64,000 nucleotides of DNA from QHCA01 sp038237645 (GCA_038237645.1 JBBRYN010000001.1:118978-182977), one strand, 5' to 3'; numbered from the stretch's first letter, positions 32,942-42,180 are shown. Notes: generated by a model not told the origin, from the letters alone. Translations and numbers: made by a program.

Positions 32942-32943
32942 TG

Positions 32944-33576
32944 TTACCTGCCCAGCGACGCGGCATTGAGCCGGGCCACGTGCTCCGGCTCACCGTAGGC
33001 CTGCACCCGCGCCACCTGCTGCCGCCCGAAGCCGAAGAGCAGCAGCTCGCCGGGCAGGCCCACCAGCGTCACCGTGGAGCCCCCGGCGCGGGCCCGGCGC
33101 AGCTCGCCGGTGTCCGAGCGCTGCAGCAGCACGCCCACCGGCGCCGTGCTGTTCAAGGGCGTCAGCCGGCTGCCGGCGCGCGCCCACAGTGCGTCCTCCT
33201 CGGCCGGATCCAGCACCCGGGGCTCCCATCGCGGCTGCACCCGGCGTATGTCCTCGTGATGGACGAAGAACTCGGCGAGATTGAGCTGGGAGTCCAGCAG
33301 CCGGAACGGCGACCACCTGGGTGCGCCGCCGCGCAGGATCTCGACCATCGCCGCGAAGGTGTGCCGTGCCTCGGCCGCCGCGCCGCTGCGCTCCGCGAGA
33401 TCGGCCAGGGGTGAGATCAGGATGCCCGGCGCCGCGAGCGGCCGGCGCTCGCGGATGAACAGGTGGGTGGCGAGCTGACCGGTGGTCCAGTCACCGCAGA
33501 GGGTCGGGGCGTCGGGTCCGAGGTCGTCGAGCAGGTCGCACAGGGCCGCGCGCTCCACCCGGGAATAAGAGGTCAC
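32944..33576 (-). CDS. TIGR03085-like DinB/MDMPI-type metal-binding protein
   Basis: 210 residues from GTG 33576 (TACCAT 6 nt upstream, no ribosome site: leaderless). Seen: a four-helix mycothiol-dependent-maleylpyruvate-isomerase N-terminal-like domain with LCGDWTTGQLATHLFIRE (metal-type histidine) and the second motif LAEFFVHHEDIRR, then a C-terminal beta-rich domain. Members of this actinobacterial family are thought to bind metal and use mycothiol; the substrate is unknown. Upstream frame extension runs antisense through the ABC exporter and is rejected. Confidence 0.8.
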   Translation of the reverse strand: MTSYSRVERAALCDLLDDLGPDAPTLCGDWTTGQLATHLFIRERRPLAAPGILISPLADLAERSGAAAEARHTFAAMVEILRGGAPRWSPFRLLDSQLNLAEFFVHHEDIRRVQPRWEPRVLDPAEEDALWARAGSRLTPLNSTAPVGVLLQRSDTGELRRARAGGSTVTLVGLPGELLLFGFGRQQVARVQAYGEPEHVARLNAASLGR

Positions 33577-33598
33577 CCCGGGATGGTAGGCACATGTA

Positions 33599-35395
33599 GT
33601 GACCACTTCGACCGCCGTGCTCCGGCGAGGGCTGCGCGTGCTCGGCGTGGCGGTCCGCGAGGAGCCGTGGATCTTCGCCCTCTCGGTGGTCGGGAGCGCG
33701 CTGTTCGCCGCTGCCACGGTGGGCAGCGCCTTCGTGATCGGCCAGGTGACCGGCCGGGTCATCGTGCCGTCGTTCCGCGAGGGGCGGACCACCGCGGGCA
33801 CCCTGGCGCTGGCCGCCGCGGCGATCATCGGCGTGTCGGTGCTCAAGGTGGTCGGCATGATCGGCCGGCGATTGGGCGCCGGCGTGATGCAGTTCCGGCT
33901 GCAGGCGAGCTACCGCCGCCGGGTGACCCGCCAATACCTCCGGCTGCCGCTGTCCTGGCACCACCGGCACTCGACCGGGGAGTTGCTGTCCAACGCCAAC
34001 AGCGACGTCGAGGCGACCTGGTATCCGATCGCGCCGTTCCCGTTCGCGGTCGGCACGATCGTGATGATCTTCATCGCGGGGGCCGCCCTCGTGGCGACCG
34101 ATCCCGTCCTCGCCCTGGTGGGTTTCTGCGTCTTCCCTGCCGTGTTCGCGGTCAACGTCGTCTACTCCCGGCGGATGTCGCCGCGGATGACCCGCGCCCA
34201 GCAGTTGCGGGGTGAGGTGAGCGCCGTGGCGCACGAGAGCTTCGACGGCGCCCTGGTGGTCAAGACCATGGGCCGCGAAGCGGAGGAGACCGCCCGGTTC
34301 CGCGTGGTCGCCGAGGAGTTGCGAGACGCGCTGGTCGCCGTCGGGCGGGTCCGTGGCCTGTTCGACCCGGTCATGGAGGCACTACCCAACCTCGGCACGC
34401 TGCTGGTGCTGCTGGTCGGCTCCGTCCGGCTCTCCTCGGGGGCGGTCAGCGTCGCGGACGTCGTGTCGGTGGCCTACCTGTTCACCGTCCTTGCCTTTCC
34501 GGTGCGGGCAATCGGCTGGGTGCTGGGCGAGTTGCCGCGCAGCGTGGTCGGCTGGGACCGGGTGCAACGCGTGCTGACCGCCGGCGGCTCGATGCCCTAC
34601 GGCAGCGCCGCGTTGCCCGGTGGCGGCGCGGCGGCGGCGCTCGCCGTCGAGGGCGCTTCGTTCGCCTATGCCGAGGCACCGGTATTGCACGACGTCAGCT
34701 TCGACGTGGCACCCGGCCGCACGCTGGCCCTGGTCGGGCCGACCGGCAGCGGCAAGTCGACGCTGGCCGGCCTCCTCGTGCGGCTGGTCGATCCGACTGG
34801 CGGCCGGGTGCTGGTCGACGATGTCGACGTCCGCTTGCTGCCGGCCGGCGCTTTGGCCGATTCGGTCGCACTGGTCCCGCAGACGACCTTCGTCTTCGAC
34901 GACACGGTTCGCGGCAACGTCACCCTGGGCGCGGACATCGACGACGCCGAGGTCTGGCGGGGTTTGCGGCTGGCCCAGGCCGAGCGGTTCGTGGCTGCTC
35001 TGCCGCAGGGGCTGGACACCCGCGTCGGCGAGCGCGGCACGACGCTGTCCGGTGGCCAGCGGCAGCGGCTTGCCCTGGCCCGGGCGCTCGTCCGCTCGCC
35101 TCGGCTGCTGGTGCTCGACGACGCGACCAGTTCGGTCGACGCCTCCGTCGAGGGCGCCATCCTGCGCGGTGTTCGTGACGCCCCCTTTCCGAGCACCGTG
35201 GTGGTGATCGCCTACCGACGGGCCACGATCTCGCTGGCCGACGAGGTCATCTACCTGGAGCAGGGCCGGGTCGTCGCCCGCGGCCGGCACGAGGTGTTGC
35301 TGACCACCACGCCTGGCTACCGGCACCTGGTGACCGCCTACGAGCAGGCCGAACGTGACCGGGTGCTGGCTGCCGAGGGAGAGGTCGTGGCATGA
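33599..35395 (+). CDS. ABC exporter subunit 1 (TMD-NBD) with degenerate catalytic site
   Basis: 598-residue half-exporter: six membrane helices (about 20-310), then a nucleotide-binding domain. Walker A GPTGSGKST near 380, signature LSGGQRQRLALARAL intact, but Walker B ends LLVLDDATSSVD, with Asp in place of the catalytic Glu, and the H-loop reads VVIAYRRAT, without the usual histidine. It therefore forms one consensus and one degenerate ATP site with the next gene, as in heterodimeric exporters. GTG start 22 nt from the divergent TIGR03085-like gene; overlaps subunit 2 by 4 nt. Substrate unknown. Confidence 0.92.
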   Translation: MTTSTAVLRRGLRVLGVAVREEPWIFALSVVGSALFAAATVGSAFVIGQVTGRVIVPSFREGRTTAGTLALAAAAIIGVSVLKVVGMIGRRLGAGVMQFRLQASYRRRVTRQYLRLPLSWHHRHSTGELLSNANSDVEATWYPIAPFPFAVGTIVMIFIAGAALVATDPVLALVGFCVFPAVFAVNVVYSRRMSPRMTRAQQLRGEVSAVAHESFDGALVVKTMGREAEETARFRVVAEELRDALVAVGRVRGLFDPVMEALPNLGTLLVLLVGSVRLSSGAVSVADVVSVAYLFTVLAFPVRAIGWVLGELPRSVVGWDRVQRVLTAGGSMPYGSAALPGGGAAAALAVEGASFAYAEAPVLHDVSFDVAPGRTLALVGPTGSGKSTLAGLLVRLVDPTGGRVLVDDVDVRLLPAGALADSVALVPQTTFVFDDTVRGNVTLGADIDDAEVWRGLRLAQAERFVAALPQGLDTRVGERGTTLSGGQRQRLALARALVRSPRLLVLDDATSSVDASVEGAILRGVRDAPFPSTVVVIAYRRATISLADEVIYLEQGRVVARGRHEVLLTTTPGYRHLVTAYEQAERDRVLAAEGEVVA

Positions 35396-37281
35396 CGATG
35401 ACCGATCGTGCCCGGGCCGACCGCGCGTCGGCCGACACGGGCCCCGGCGACGCAACGACCGCCAACGAGCCGGACAGCACCTGGCGCACCTTGGTCCGCG
35501 GTCTGCAGCTCACCCCCGAGCTGCGCACCGGCATCGGCCGGACCCTGCTGCTCGCGCTGGTCGCGACGGCCGGCCGCGTCGTCGTCCCGGTCGCGGTGCA
35601 GCAGACCATCGACCGCGGCCTACGGGCCGGCGCCGGACCGCGGATCAGTGTGGTCGCGTCCCTCATCGCGGCAGCCGGCGTGGTGGTCGTGATCACCGCC
35701 GCGGCGGCCTATGCGATGAACGTCCGCCTCTACCGCACCTCGGAGACGGCCCTGGCCGCACTGCGGACCCGGGCTTTCCGCCACGTGCACGACCTGTCGA
35801 TGCTGCACCAGCAGGCCGAGCGGCGCGGGTCACTGGTGTCGCGGGTGACCAGCGACGTCGACCAGATCAGCAACTTCGTGCAGTTCGGCGGCATCCTCGT
35901 CGTGGTCAGCCTCGGCCAGTTCGTCCTGGCCAGCGTGCTCATGTTCGTCTACTCGTGGCAGCTCGCGCTGCTGGTCTATGCCTGCTTTCTCCCCCTGGCC
36001 TTCGCGATCAGGCACTTCCAGAGGCGCCTCGCCGCCGCCTATTCCGTGGTTCGCCGGCGGGTCGGCGACATGCTCGGCGGCATCTCGGAGAGCGTGGTCG
36101 GTGCCCAGGTGATCCGGGCGCATGCGATCGAGGCGCGCACCGGCGAGCGGGTCGATCGCGCGATAGCGGCCAACTTCCGGGCCCAGGTCCGCGCGCAGCG
36201 GATATCGGTGCTGACCTTCTCCGCCGGCGAGATCGTCGCGGGCCTGGCCAACGCCGCCGTCGTGGTCGTGGGCGTGCTGCTCGGCATCGGCGGCCACCTC
36301 AGCGCCGGCCGGCTCACCGCCTTCCTGTTCCTGGTGACGTTGTTCGTCCAGCCGGTGCAGATCGCCACCGAGGTGCTCAACGAGGCGCAGAACGCCATCG
36401 CCGGCTGGCGCCGCGTGCTCGGCGTCCTCGACACCCCGCCCGACGTCGCCGATCCCGCTGCGGGCGGCCGCGAGCTACCGCAGGGCCGCGAGCTACCGCA
36501 GGGCCGCGAGCTACTGCAGGGCCGCGAGCTACCGCAGGGCCCGCTCGCCGCCCGCTTCGACCACGTCTCGTTCAGCTATCCGGGCGGGCCCGAGGTGTTG
36601 CACGACGTCGACCTGGAGATCGCGCCGCGGGCTCGGGTGGCCGTGGTCGGGGAGACCGGCTCGGGCAAGACGACGTTCGCGAAGCTGCTCACCCGGCTGA
36701 TGGATCCGACCACCGGCATGGTGCTGATCTCCGGGGTGCCGCTGACCGAGGTGCGCTTCGACTCGCTGCGCCGGCGGGTGGTCATGGTGCCGCAGGACGG
36801 CTTCCTGTTCGACAGCACGGTGGGCGACAACGTCCGCTACGGCCGGCCGGAGGCCAGTGACGACGACGTGCGGTTGGCCTTCATCGAGTTAGGGCTGCTC
36901 GACTGGGTCGAGAGCCTGTCCGAGGGGTTGGCGACGCCGGTCGGGGAGCGTGGGGAGTCCCTGTCGGTCGGCGAGCGCCAGCTCGTCGCCGTCGCCCGGG
37001 CCTACCTCGCAGATCCCGACCTGCTGGTGCTCGACGAGGCGACCAGTGCGGTCGACCCGGCCACCGAGGTGCGGCTGCAGCGTGCCCTGGACTCCCTCAC
37101 CCGCGGGCGCACGACCCTCGCCATTGCCCACCGGCTGTCCACGGCCGAGTCGGCCGACGAGGTGATCGTGGTCGACGCGGGCCGGGTCGTGCAGCGCGGC
37201 CCGCACCGCGAGCTGGTCGCCGTCCCCGGCGTCTATGCCGCCCTGCACGCGAGCTGGATGAGTCAGACCCGCTCCGGCTAG
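35392..37281 (+). CDS. ABC exporter subunit 2 (TMD-NBD), catalytic
   Basis: 629-residue partner of the preceding gene. Six helices, then an NBD with Walker A GETGSGKTT near 419, Walker B LLVLDEATSAVD with the catalytic Glu, and H-loop TLAIAHRLST intact. Its signature motif is non-canonical (LSVGERQ instead of LSGGQ), complementary to the degenerate Walker B of subunit 1. Between TMD and NBD sits a four-copy ELPQGR-like repeat. ATG overlaps the first subunit's stop (ATGA). Confidence 0.93.
   Translation: MTMTDRARADRASADTGPGDATTANEPDSTWRTLVRGLQLTPELRTGIGRTLLLALVATAGRVVVPVAVQQTIDRGLRAGAGPRISVVASLIAAAGVVVVITAAAAYAMNVRLYRTSETALAALRTRAFRHVHDLSMLHQQAERRGSLVSRVTSDVDQISNFVQFGGILVVVSLGQFVLASVLMFVYSWQLALLVYACFLPLAFAIRHFQRRLAAAYSVVRRRVGDMLGGISESVVGAQVIRAHAIEARTGERVDRAIAANFRAQVRAQRISVLTFSAGEIVAGLANAAVVVVGVLLGIGGHLSAGRLTAFLFLVTLFVQPVQIATEVLNEAQNAIAGWRRVLGVLDTPPDVADPAAGGRELPQGRELPQGRELLQGRELPQGPLAARFDHVSFSYPGGPEVLHDVDLEIAPRARVAVVGETGSGKTTFAKLLTRLMDPTTGMVLISGVPLTEVRFDSLRRRVVMVPQDGFLFDSTVGDNVRYGRPEASDDDVRLAFIELGLLDWVESLSEGLATPVGERGESLSVGERQLVAVARAYLADPDLLVLDEATSAVDPATEVRLQRALDSLTRGRTTLAIAHRLSTAESADEVIVVDAGRVVQRGPHRELVAVPGVYAALHASWMSQTRSG
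36466..36537 (+). repeat. 18-bp tandem repeat, four copies, in ABC exporter linker
   Basis: Four head-to-tail copies of GGCCGCGAGCTACCGCAG (the third has T for C), encoding GRELPQ units between the transmembrane and nucleotide-binding domains of exporter subunit 2. In frame; the linker of family members is normally shorter. Confidence 0.95.
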
Positions 37282-37328
37282 CCCCGGCGATCGTGCTCCC
37301 TTGTGCCCGGTGGGGCACAATCAGTGAG

Positions 37329-38546
37329 ATGGCGCAGCAGGATCGTCGCGTGACTTACACCGACATATTCGCCGTTCGCGAATACCGAGCGCTGTGGTTC
37401 GCGCAGACCCTGTCCGTGGCCGGCGACCAGTTGTCCCGGGTCGCCCTGTCGGTTCTCGTCTTCAACCGGACCGGGTCCGCGCTTCTGACCGGCGCCGCCT
37501 ATGCCATGACGTTCCTGCCGTGGGCGATCGGCGGCCCGCTCACCGCCGGCCTGGCGGATCGGCTTCCCCGACGCACCTTGATGATCGTCTGCGATGTGGT
37601 CCGGGCCCTGATGGTGGCTATCGTCGCGCTGCCCGGGATTCCGTTGTGGCTCATGCTGCTGCTGCTCTTCATCGGCGGCATGTGCGCCCCGCCGTTTTCC
37701 TCGGCTCGTGCGGCGCTGATCCCAGACGTCTTCCCTGACGAGGATCGGTTCGTAGCGGCGTCGGCTATCGGCACCACCACGATGGAGGCGGCACAGATCC
37801 TCGGATTTGCGGCCGGCGGTGCGGTGGTGGCGTCGCTAGGTCCGCGCACCTCGCTTGTGGTCGACTCCGCCACCTTCCTTTTTTCTGCTGTACTGGTGGC
37901 CCTGGGAGTTCGCAGCCGCCCTGCTGCCCGGGTCGGGGAGAGGTCGCGCGGAGCGGGGCTGTCTGATGTTCGGTCCGGTGCCCGCCTTGTCTTCGACGAT
38001 CCGCGGCTGCGGGCGCTGATCTTCTTGGCCTGGCTTTGCGGGCTCTACATCGCTCCGGAGGCTTTGGCCGCTCCGTACGCGGCCAGCCAGCATGCCGGAC
38101 CGATCGCAGTCGGGTTGCTGTTGGCGGCAAATCCAATCGGCACTACAGTCGGCGCCTTGCTGGTCGGGCGCTTCCTGAGCAGTTCGAGACGTCGACGACT
38201 GATGATCCCGATGGCAGTCTTCACCGGATTGCCGCTCATTATCTGCGCGCTTCAGCCGGGAGTGGTTGTTACCTGGTTGCTGTGGGCCGCCTCAGGGTTC
38301 TTCTCCGCCTACAACTTGGCGGCGAGTGCGGAGTTTGCCTTGGCAGTGCCCGATGAGAGTCGTGGTCAGGCCTTCGGCATCGTCATGTCGGGGATGATGG
38401 TCGGCCAGGGGATCGGCCTTGTTGTGGCCGGGTTCCTCGCCGAGCACATCTCTCCGTTGTCCGTGGTGGCTATTGCCGGCTTTGCCACGGTGGTTTGCGC
38501 CGGAATTCTCGGCGGTTTAACGCGCTCATCAAGTAGCAAGACGTAG
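37329..38546 (+). CDS. MFS transporter
   Basis: 405 residues with about twelve hydrophobic helices and the MFS loop motif GLADRLPRRTLM between helices 2 and 3; resembles the MFS_3/enterobactin-exporter-like group. ATG 37329 (MAQQDRRVTYTDIFAVREYRAL) is preferred; a CACAAT box lies 7 nt upstream. Base and codon use look less G+C-rich than in neighbouring genes (many TTG, GCA, GTT codons), suggesting later acquisition. Substrate unknown. Confidence 0.9.
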   Translation: MAQQDRRVTYTDIFAVREYRALWFAQTLSVAGDQLSRVALSVLVFNRTGSALLTGAAYAMTFLPWAIGGPLTAGLADRLPRRTLMIVCDVVRALMVAIVALPGIPLWLMLLLLFIGGMCAPPFSSARAALIPDVFPDEDRFVAASAIGTTTMEAAQILGFAAGGAVVASLGPRTSLVVDSATFLFSAVLVALGVRSRPAARVGERSRGAGLSDVRSGARLVFDDPRLRALIFLAWLCGLYIAPEALAAPYAASQHAGPIAVGLLLAANPIGTTVGALLVGRFLSSSRRRRLMIPMAVFTGLPLIICALQPGVVVTWLLWAASGFFSAYNLAASAEFALAVPDESRGQAFGIVMSGMMVGQGIGLVVAGFLAEHISPLSVVAIAGFATVVCAGILGGLTRSSSSKT

Positions 38547-38891
38547 TCAGGTAATCACTGAACGTCAATTATGGGGCATTTGACCTCAATCCATCCACAA
38601 AACGGAGCGATTCGGATACCCTACGTAATAGGAGACGGCTAATGCCACCTCCTTTGGCCATCCAGGGAAGGCAGCGATATGGCGAAGAACTGGTAATCGC
38701 GAACGGCAACTGCTCATCATTCAGATCCTGACGGGCTGTAACCCCGCAGGCGTTTCCGAGACTGGTGCCGCCCATGAAGGGTGGTGCCAGTTTCGTGTGT
38801 TAACAACCTCGGCGTTTGGCCTACAGGACTGACTAGGCCGTCCAGGTGAACCACCAACCGGCCCGCAACCACCCTAGGTGAGCCCGGTCAA
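38547..38891 (+). other. 345-nt non-coding region with serial hairpins (candidate structured RNA)
   Basis: No convincing gene in either strand; base composition is visibly less G+C-rich than the window. Reading the plus strand there are four hairpins in series: AGGAG-AC-GGC-TAAT-GCC-AC-CTCCT (38630-38653), GCCAT...ATGGC (38657-38683), CCTG-A-CGGG...CCCG-CAGG (38727-38750) and the strong stem at 38758-38794. This arrangement upstream of a GGDEF-EAL gene suggests a cis-acting RNA or the 3' part of a small RNA. It fits none of the riboswitch consensus sequences I know. Confidence 0.45.
38758..38794 (+). terminator. Strong hairpin, probable terminator/attenuator
   Basis: A 16-bp stem (ACTGGTGCCGCCC pairing with GGGTGGTGCCAGT using three G-U pairs, extended by GAG with TTC) around loop ATGAA, followed by GTGTGTTAAC. 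The U-run is weak. It could end the MFS transcript or act as an attenuator ahead of the gene at 38892. Confidence 0.6.
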
Positions 38892-41408
38892 GTGACCGAC
38901 CTTTCTGTCGATCAACAGGAGCATGGGCGGGCCGATCGGCGTGGGGGACAGGTAGTGCGCGACAAGAACCGGCGACTCGACCTGCTGATCGCCCTGGTCT
39001 TGGCCACCGCCGGTGCACTCGCGGCGCTTGCCTTCGTCAGCGTCAATCATCAGGCGCTTCCCGCCTGGTGGCGGATCGGCTTGGCCGGTGCGCTTGTCGC
39101 GGTCAGCAGACTGGCCGTCCTACGGCTGCGGTTTCGGGGCAATCTCCTGCATTTCGACTGGGGAGAGGGGGCGCTCCTTCTTGGTCTCGTGCTGCTGCCG
39201 GCGCCCTGGCTCACTCTCGTCACCCCATTCTGTGCTGCCGCAGCAAGCCTGTTGCTGAAGAAAGGGACAATCAGAACGCTTTACAACGCGGGGGCAGCGA
39301 CCATCGCCACGGCTGCCGCGGGTTCGCTCGCAACCGCGGTTAGCCAGATCGACACCGGCATCCTGTCTTGGCGGTTGGTGGCCGCACTCGGGTTGGCTGG
39401 CTTGACATACACAATCGCAGCGGATATCACGGCTTCGGCTGCCATCGCGTTGTCCCAGAATCAGCGCTTTTTCCGCACCCTGCGTGTGGGCTGGGGATTG
39501 GAGCTGTTGACCGGAGCGGGCAACGTCGGAGCGGCCCTGATCATCGTTGCCGCGACCGGATTCGACGCCTGGTTGCTGACTACATTGCCGATGCTCGTGG
39601 TCGCACTGCAAATTACCTACCACAGCCGCCTGCGTGGCCAGCAGGAGCGTGAGACGTGGACGCAGTTGGAACACACTACGCGGGCTTTCACGCAACTCGA
39701 TCCGGCAGCCGTTGCCGAGGCGGCCATTCACGGCATCCTCGACTTGTTCCAGGCGGATCGCGTAGACGTGCTGTTCCACCGCCCGGACGGCACGGACGCG
39801 CGCTACACCGGCGGCCTGGCCGCGTCCGAGAGCCCACCCGAGCATCGGCCGGAGGGCAGTCCCACCCTCACAGTGCCCCTTGGGCAGCACGAGGACGACC
39901 TGGGTACGATCACGCTGCACTTCAGCGACAAGGTCACGCTCAACGGCCGGGAGCGCCACGCACTGGCCACCCTGGCCACGGCGCTGGCGGTCGCCCTCGC
40001 CAATGCCGAGCGCTACGAGACCACTCGCGGGCTCGGTGAGCAGAAGGCGCTGGAGGCGGTGACCGATCCGCTGACCGGGCTGGGCAATCGCACCCGGCTG
40101 CGGGAGACCGGCGCGGAGTTGCTGGCCGAGGCGGCCCGGCGCGGGAAGTCCAGTGCCCTGCTGCTGATCGACCTCGACCACGTCAAGGACGTCAACGACA
40201 CGCTCGGCTACGACGCCGGCGACCGGCTGGTGATCGAGGTGGCCCGGCGGCTGACCAGTGTGGTGTCCGAAGAGGACCTCGTCGTCCGGCTGGGCGGTCA
40301 CGTGTTCGCCATCGTGCTGGCCGACGTGGCCCGGCAGTCGGCCGAGCTGTCGGCCGACCGGCTCATCGGCTGCCTAGACGAGCGGATGGTCCTCGACGGG
40401 TTGCACCTGCGGGCGCCGGCCACCGTGGGAATCGCCGGCTGTCCCGGTGACGCCGGCACCATCCGGGACCTGCTGCGGCTGGCCGACGCGGCATTGCTGC
40501 GGGCGAAGACCACGTCGGTGCGGTGGGCCCGGTTCGCCGTCGAGCAGGACCACGGCCACGCCGACCGGTTGGTGACCATCGAGGAGACTCGGGCCGGCCT
40601 GACCAACGGCGAGTTCCTGCTGCACTACCAGCCGAAGGTCGAGGTGAGCACCGGTCGGGTCAAGGGGGTGGAGGCGCTCGTACGCTGGCAGCATCCGACC
40701 CGGGGCTTCCTGTCGCCGGTGACGTTCATGCCGGCGATCGAGCACTCGGCCCTGGTGCACGAGTTCACGCTCAATATCCTGCGGATGGGTTTGCGCGACT
40801 GTGCCGGATGGCTGGCCGAGGATTCGACCCGCAGTCTCGCGGTGAACCTCTCCGCGCGCAACCTGCTCAACCCCAACCTGCCGGCCGCCGTCCTCGAGCT
40901 CCTGGGGACCTACCGGGTCCCCAGCCGGCAGCTGGTGCTCGAGGTCACCGAGACAGCGATCATGAGTGACCTGGACACCGTCGATCTCGTGCTGGCCCGG
41001 CTCCGGGCCAACGGCGTGCAGATGTCCCTCGACGACTTCGGCACCGGCTACTCCTCGCTGACGTTCCTGTCCCGGATCCCGGTCGACGAGGTCAAGATCG
41101 ATCGATCCTTCATCTCCCGGATGCTGTCCTCGATCCGCGACGACGTCGTGGTCCTCGGCACGATCAGCCTGGCCCGCGGGCTGGCCCTGCGGGTCGTCGC
41201 CGAGGGCGTCGAGACCATCGAGGAGCACCGCCGCCTCGTCGCCCTCGGCTGTGAGCGCGCCCAGGGCTACTACTACAGCCGCCCGGTGCCGATCGACCGG
41301 CTCATCGAGCTGCCGGACTGGCTGCCGGAGGGAACCGCGCCGGTCGAAAGCGTCGCAAGCGGCGCATCAGCGCGACAGGCCACGGTGAGCGGCGAGTCCG
41401 CAGCGTGA
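38892..41408 (+). CDS. Membrane GGDEF-EAL protein, probable c-di-GMP phosphodiesterase
   Basis: 838 residues: N-terminal membrane domain with about seven helices (28-235), a GAF-like segment (about 255-385), a GGDEF domain (about 395-555) and an EAL domain (about 565-820). The cyclase signature reads RLGGHVFAIVL, so GGDEF is degenerate (GGHVF) and cyclase activity is unlikely. The EAL side keeps EALVRWQHP, EVTETA, DDFGTGYSSL, KIDRSFI and AEGVET, so it should hydrolyse c-di-GMP, with the GGDEF domain perhaps binding GTP as regulator. The 5' third looks less G+C-rich than the rest. GTG start with AGGTGAG 10 nt upstream. Confidence 0.92.
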   Translation: MTDLSVDQQEHGRADRRGGQVVRDKNRRLDLLIALVLATAGALAALAFVSVNHQALPAWWRIGLAGALVAVSRLAVLRLRFRGNLLHFDWGEGALLLGLVLLPAPWLTLVTPFCAAAASLLLKKGTIRTLYNAGAATIATAAAGSLATAVSQIDTGILSWRLVAALGLAGLTYTIAADITASAAIALSQNQRFFRTLRVGWGLELLTGAGNVGAALIIVAATGFDAWLLTTLPMLVVALQITYHSRLRGQQERETWTQLEHTTRAFTQLDPAAVAEAAIHGILDLFQADRVDVLFHRPDGTDARYTGGLAASESPPEHRPEGSPTLTVPLGQHEDDLGTITLHFSDKVTLNGRERHALATLATALAVALANAERYETTRGLGEQKALEAVTDPLTGLGNRTRLRETGAELLAEAARRGKSSALLLIDLDHVKDVNDTLGYDAGDRLVIEVARRLTSVVSEEDLVVRLGGHVFAIVLADVARQSAELSADRLIGCLDERMVLDGLHLRAPATVGIAGCPGDAGTIRDLLRLADAALLRAKTTSVRWARFAVEQDHGHADRLVTIEETRAGLTNGEFLLHYQPKVEVSTGRVKGVEALVRWQHPTRGFLSPVTFMPAIEHSALVHEFTLNILRMGLRDCAGWLAEDSTRSLAVNLSARNLLNPNLPAAVLELLGTYRVPSRQLVLEVTETAIMSDLDTVDLVLARLRANGVQMSLDDFGTGYSSLTFLSRIPVDEVKIDRSFISRMLSSIRDDVVVLGTISLARGLALRVVAEGVETIEEHRRLVALGCERAQGYYYSRPVPIDRLIELPDWLPEGTAPVESVASGASARQATVSGESAA

Positions 41409-41481
41409 GCCGGTGCCGTCCTGTTCCCGACAAAGTGGCAATCGGGCCACGACGACCAACCGCGTGGGGTAGGAAGGCGCC

Positions 41482-42180
41482 GTGACGATCGAACGCGACC
41501 GGGCTCAGCAGCATCCCGGTGAGACGCGGCTGCCGGCAGCGGCTGCCGTGCTGGTGGCCATCGCGCTGTATTCACTGCTGCCCAGCGAGCTGCTCGTCGG
41601 CCCCCGATTCGTCGTACCGGCCCTGGAGCTGCTGTTGTTCGTCCCGTTGATCGCCGCCAACCCGCGCCGGATGACCCGGCAGAGCCGCCGGCTGCGGCGC
41701 CTGGCGATCGCCCTGGTGCTCCTGATCGCGGCGACCAACGCGGTGGCCCTGGCCCTGCTCGTCCACCAACTCGTGGGCGGCCGGGCGAGTGCTGGTGCGT
41801 CGCTGTTGCTCGCCGCCGGGCAGGTCTGGGCGACCAACATCATCATGTTCGCACTGGCCTACTGGGAGATCGACCGTGGCGGACCCGTCATGCGCACCCA
41901 GGCCGACCGGCACGAGCTGCCCACTGCCGACTTCAGGTTTCCCCAGGACGAGGATCACGACGCCATCGCCGAGGTTGCCGAGCGATCCTCGGCCAAGTCT
42001 GGCTGGACACCGGGTTTCATCGACTATTTGTACGTCTCCGTCACGAACTCGTCGGCCTTCAGCCCGACCGACAGCATGCCGCTGTCGGTGCGGGCCAAGC
42101 TGCTCATGGGTACGGAGTCGGTGTCCGCACTGATGCTCTCGGTGCTGGTCATCGCCAAAGGGGTCAGCCTGCTCAAGTGA
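41482..42180 (+). CDS. DUF1345-like membrane protein
   Basis: 232 residues from GTG 41482, with TAGGAAGG upstream. Helices are visible at about 20-35, 43-58, 72-95, 105-125 and 205-230. The C-terminal part FIDYLYVSVTNSSAFSPTD then SMPLSVRAKLLMGTESVSAL matches the DUF1345 pattern (D-Y-x-Y-x-S ... S-D ... K-x-L). Function unknown. Converges on the TetR gene, with an 8-nt overlap of stop regions. Confidence 0.75.
   Translation: MTIERDRAQQHPGETRLPAAAAVLVAIALYSLLPSELLVGPRFVVPALELLLFVPLIAANPRRMTRQSRRLRRLAIALVLLIAATNAVALALLVHQLVGGRASAGASLLLAAGQVWATNIIMFALAYWEIDRGGPVMRTQADRHELPTADFRFPQDEDHDAIAEVAERSSAKSGWTPGFIDYLYVSVTNSSAFSPTDSMPLSVRAKLLMGTESVSALMLSVLVIAKGVSLLK

Noticed and set aside
36466..36537. 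Four-copy repeat considered as a CRISPR array
   Set aside because: No spacers: the 18-bp units are directly adjacent, in frame, and inside a coding sequence.
38547..38891. Known riboswitches (GEMM c-di-GMP, ydaO c-di-AMP, cobalamin, fluoride)
   Set aside because: None of their conserved sequence blocks can be found in order; only generic hairpins are seen.
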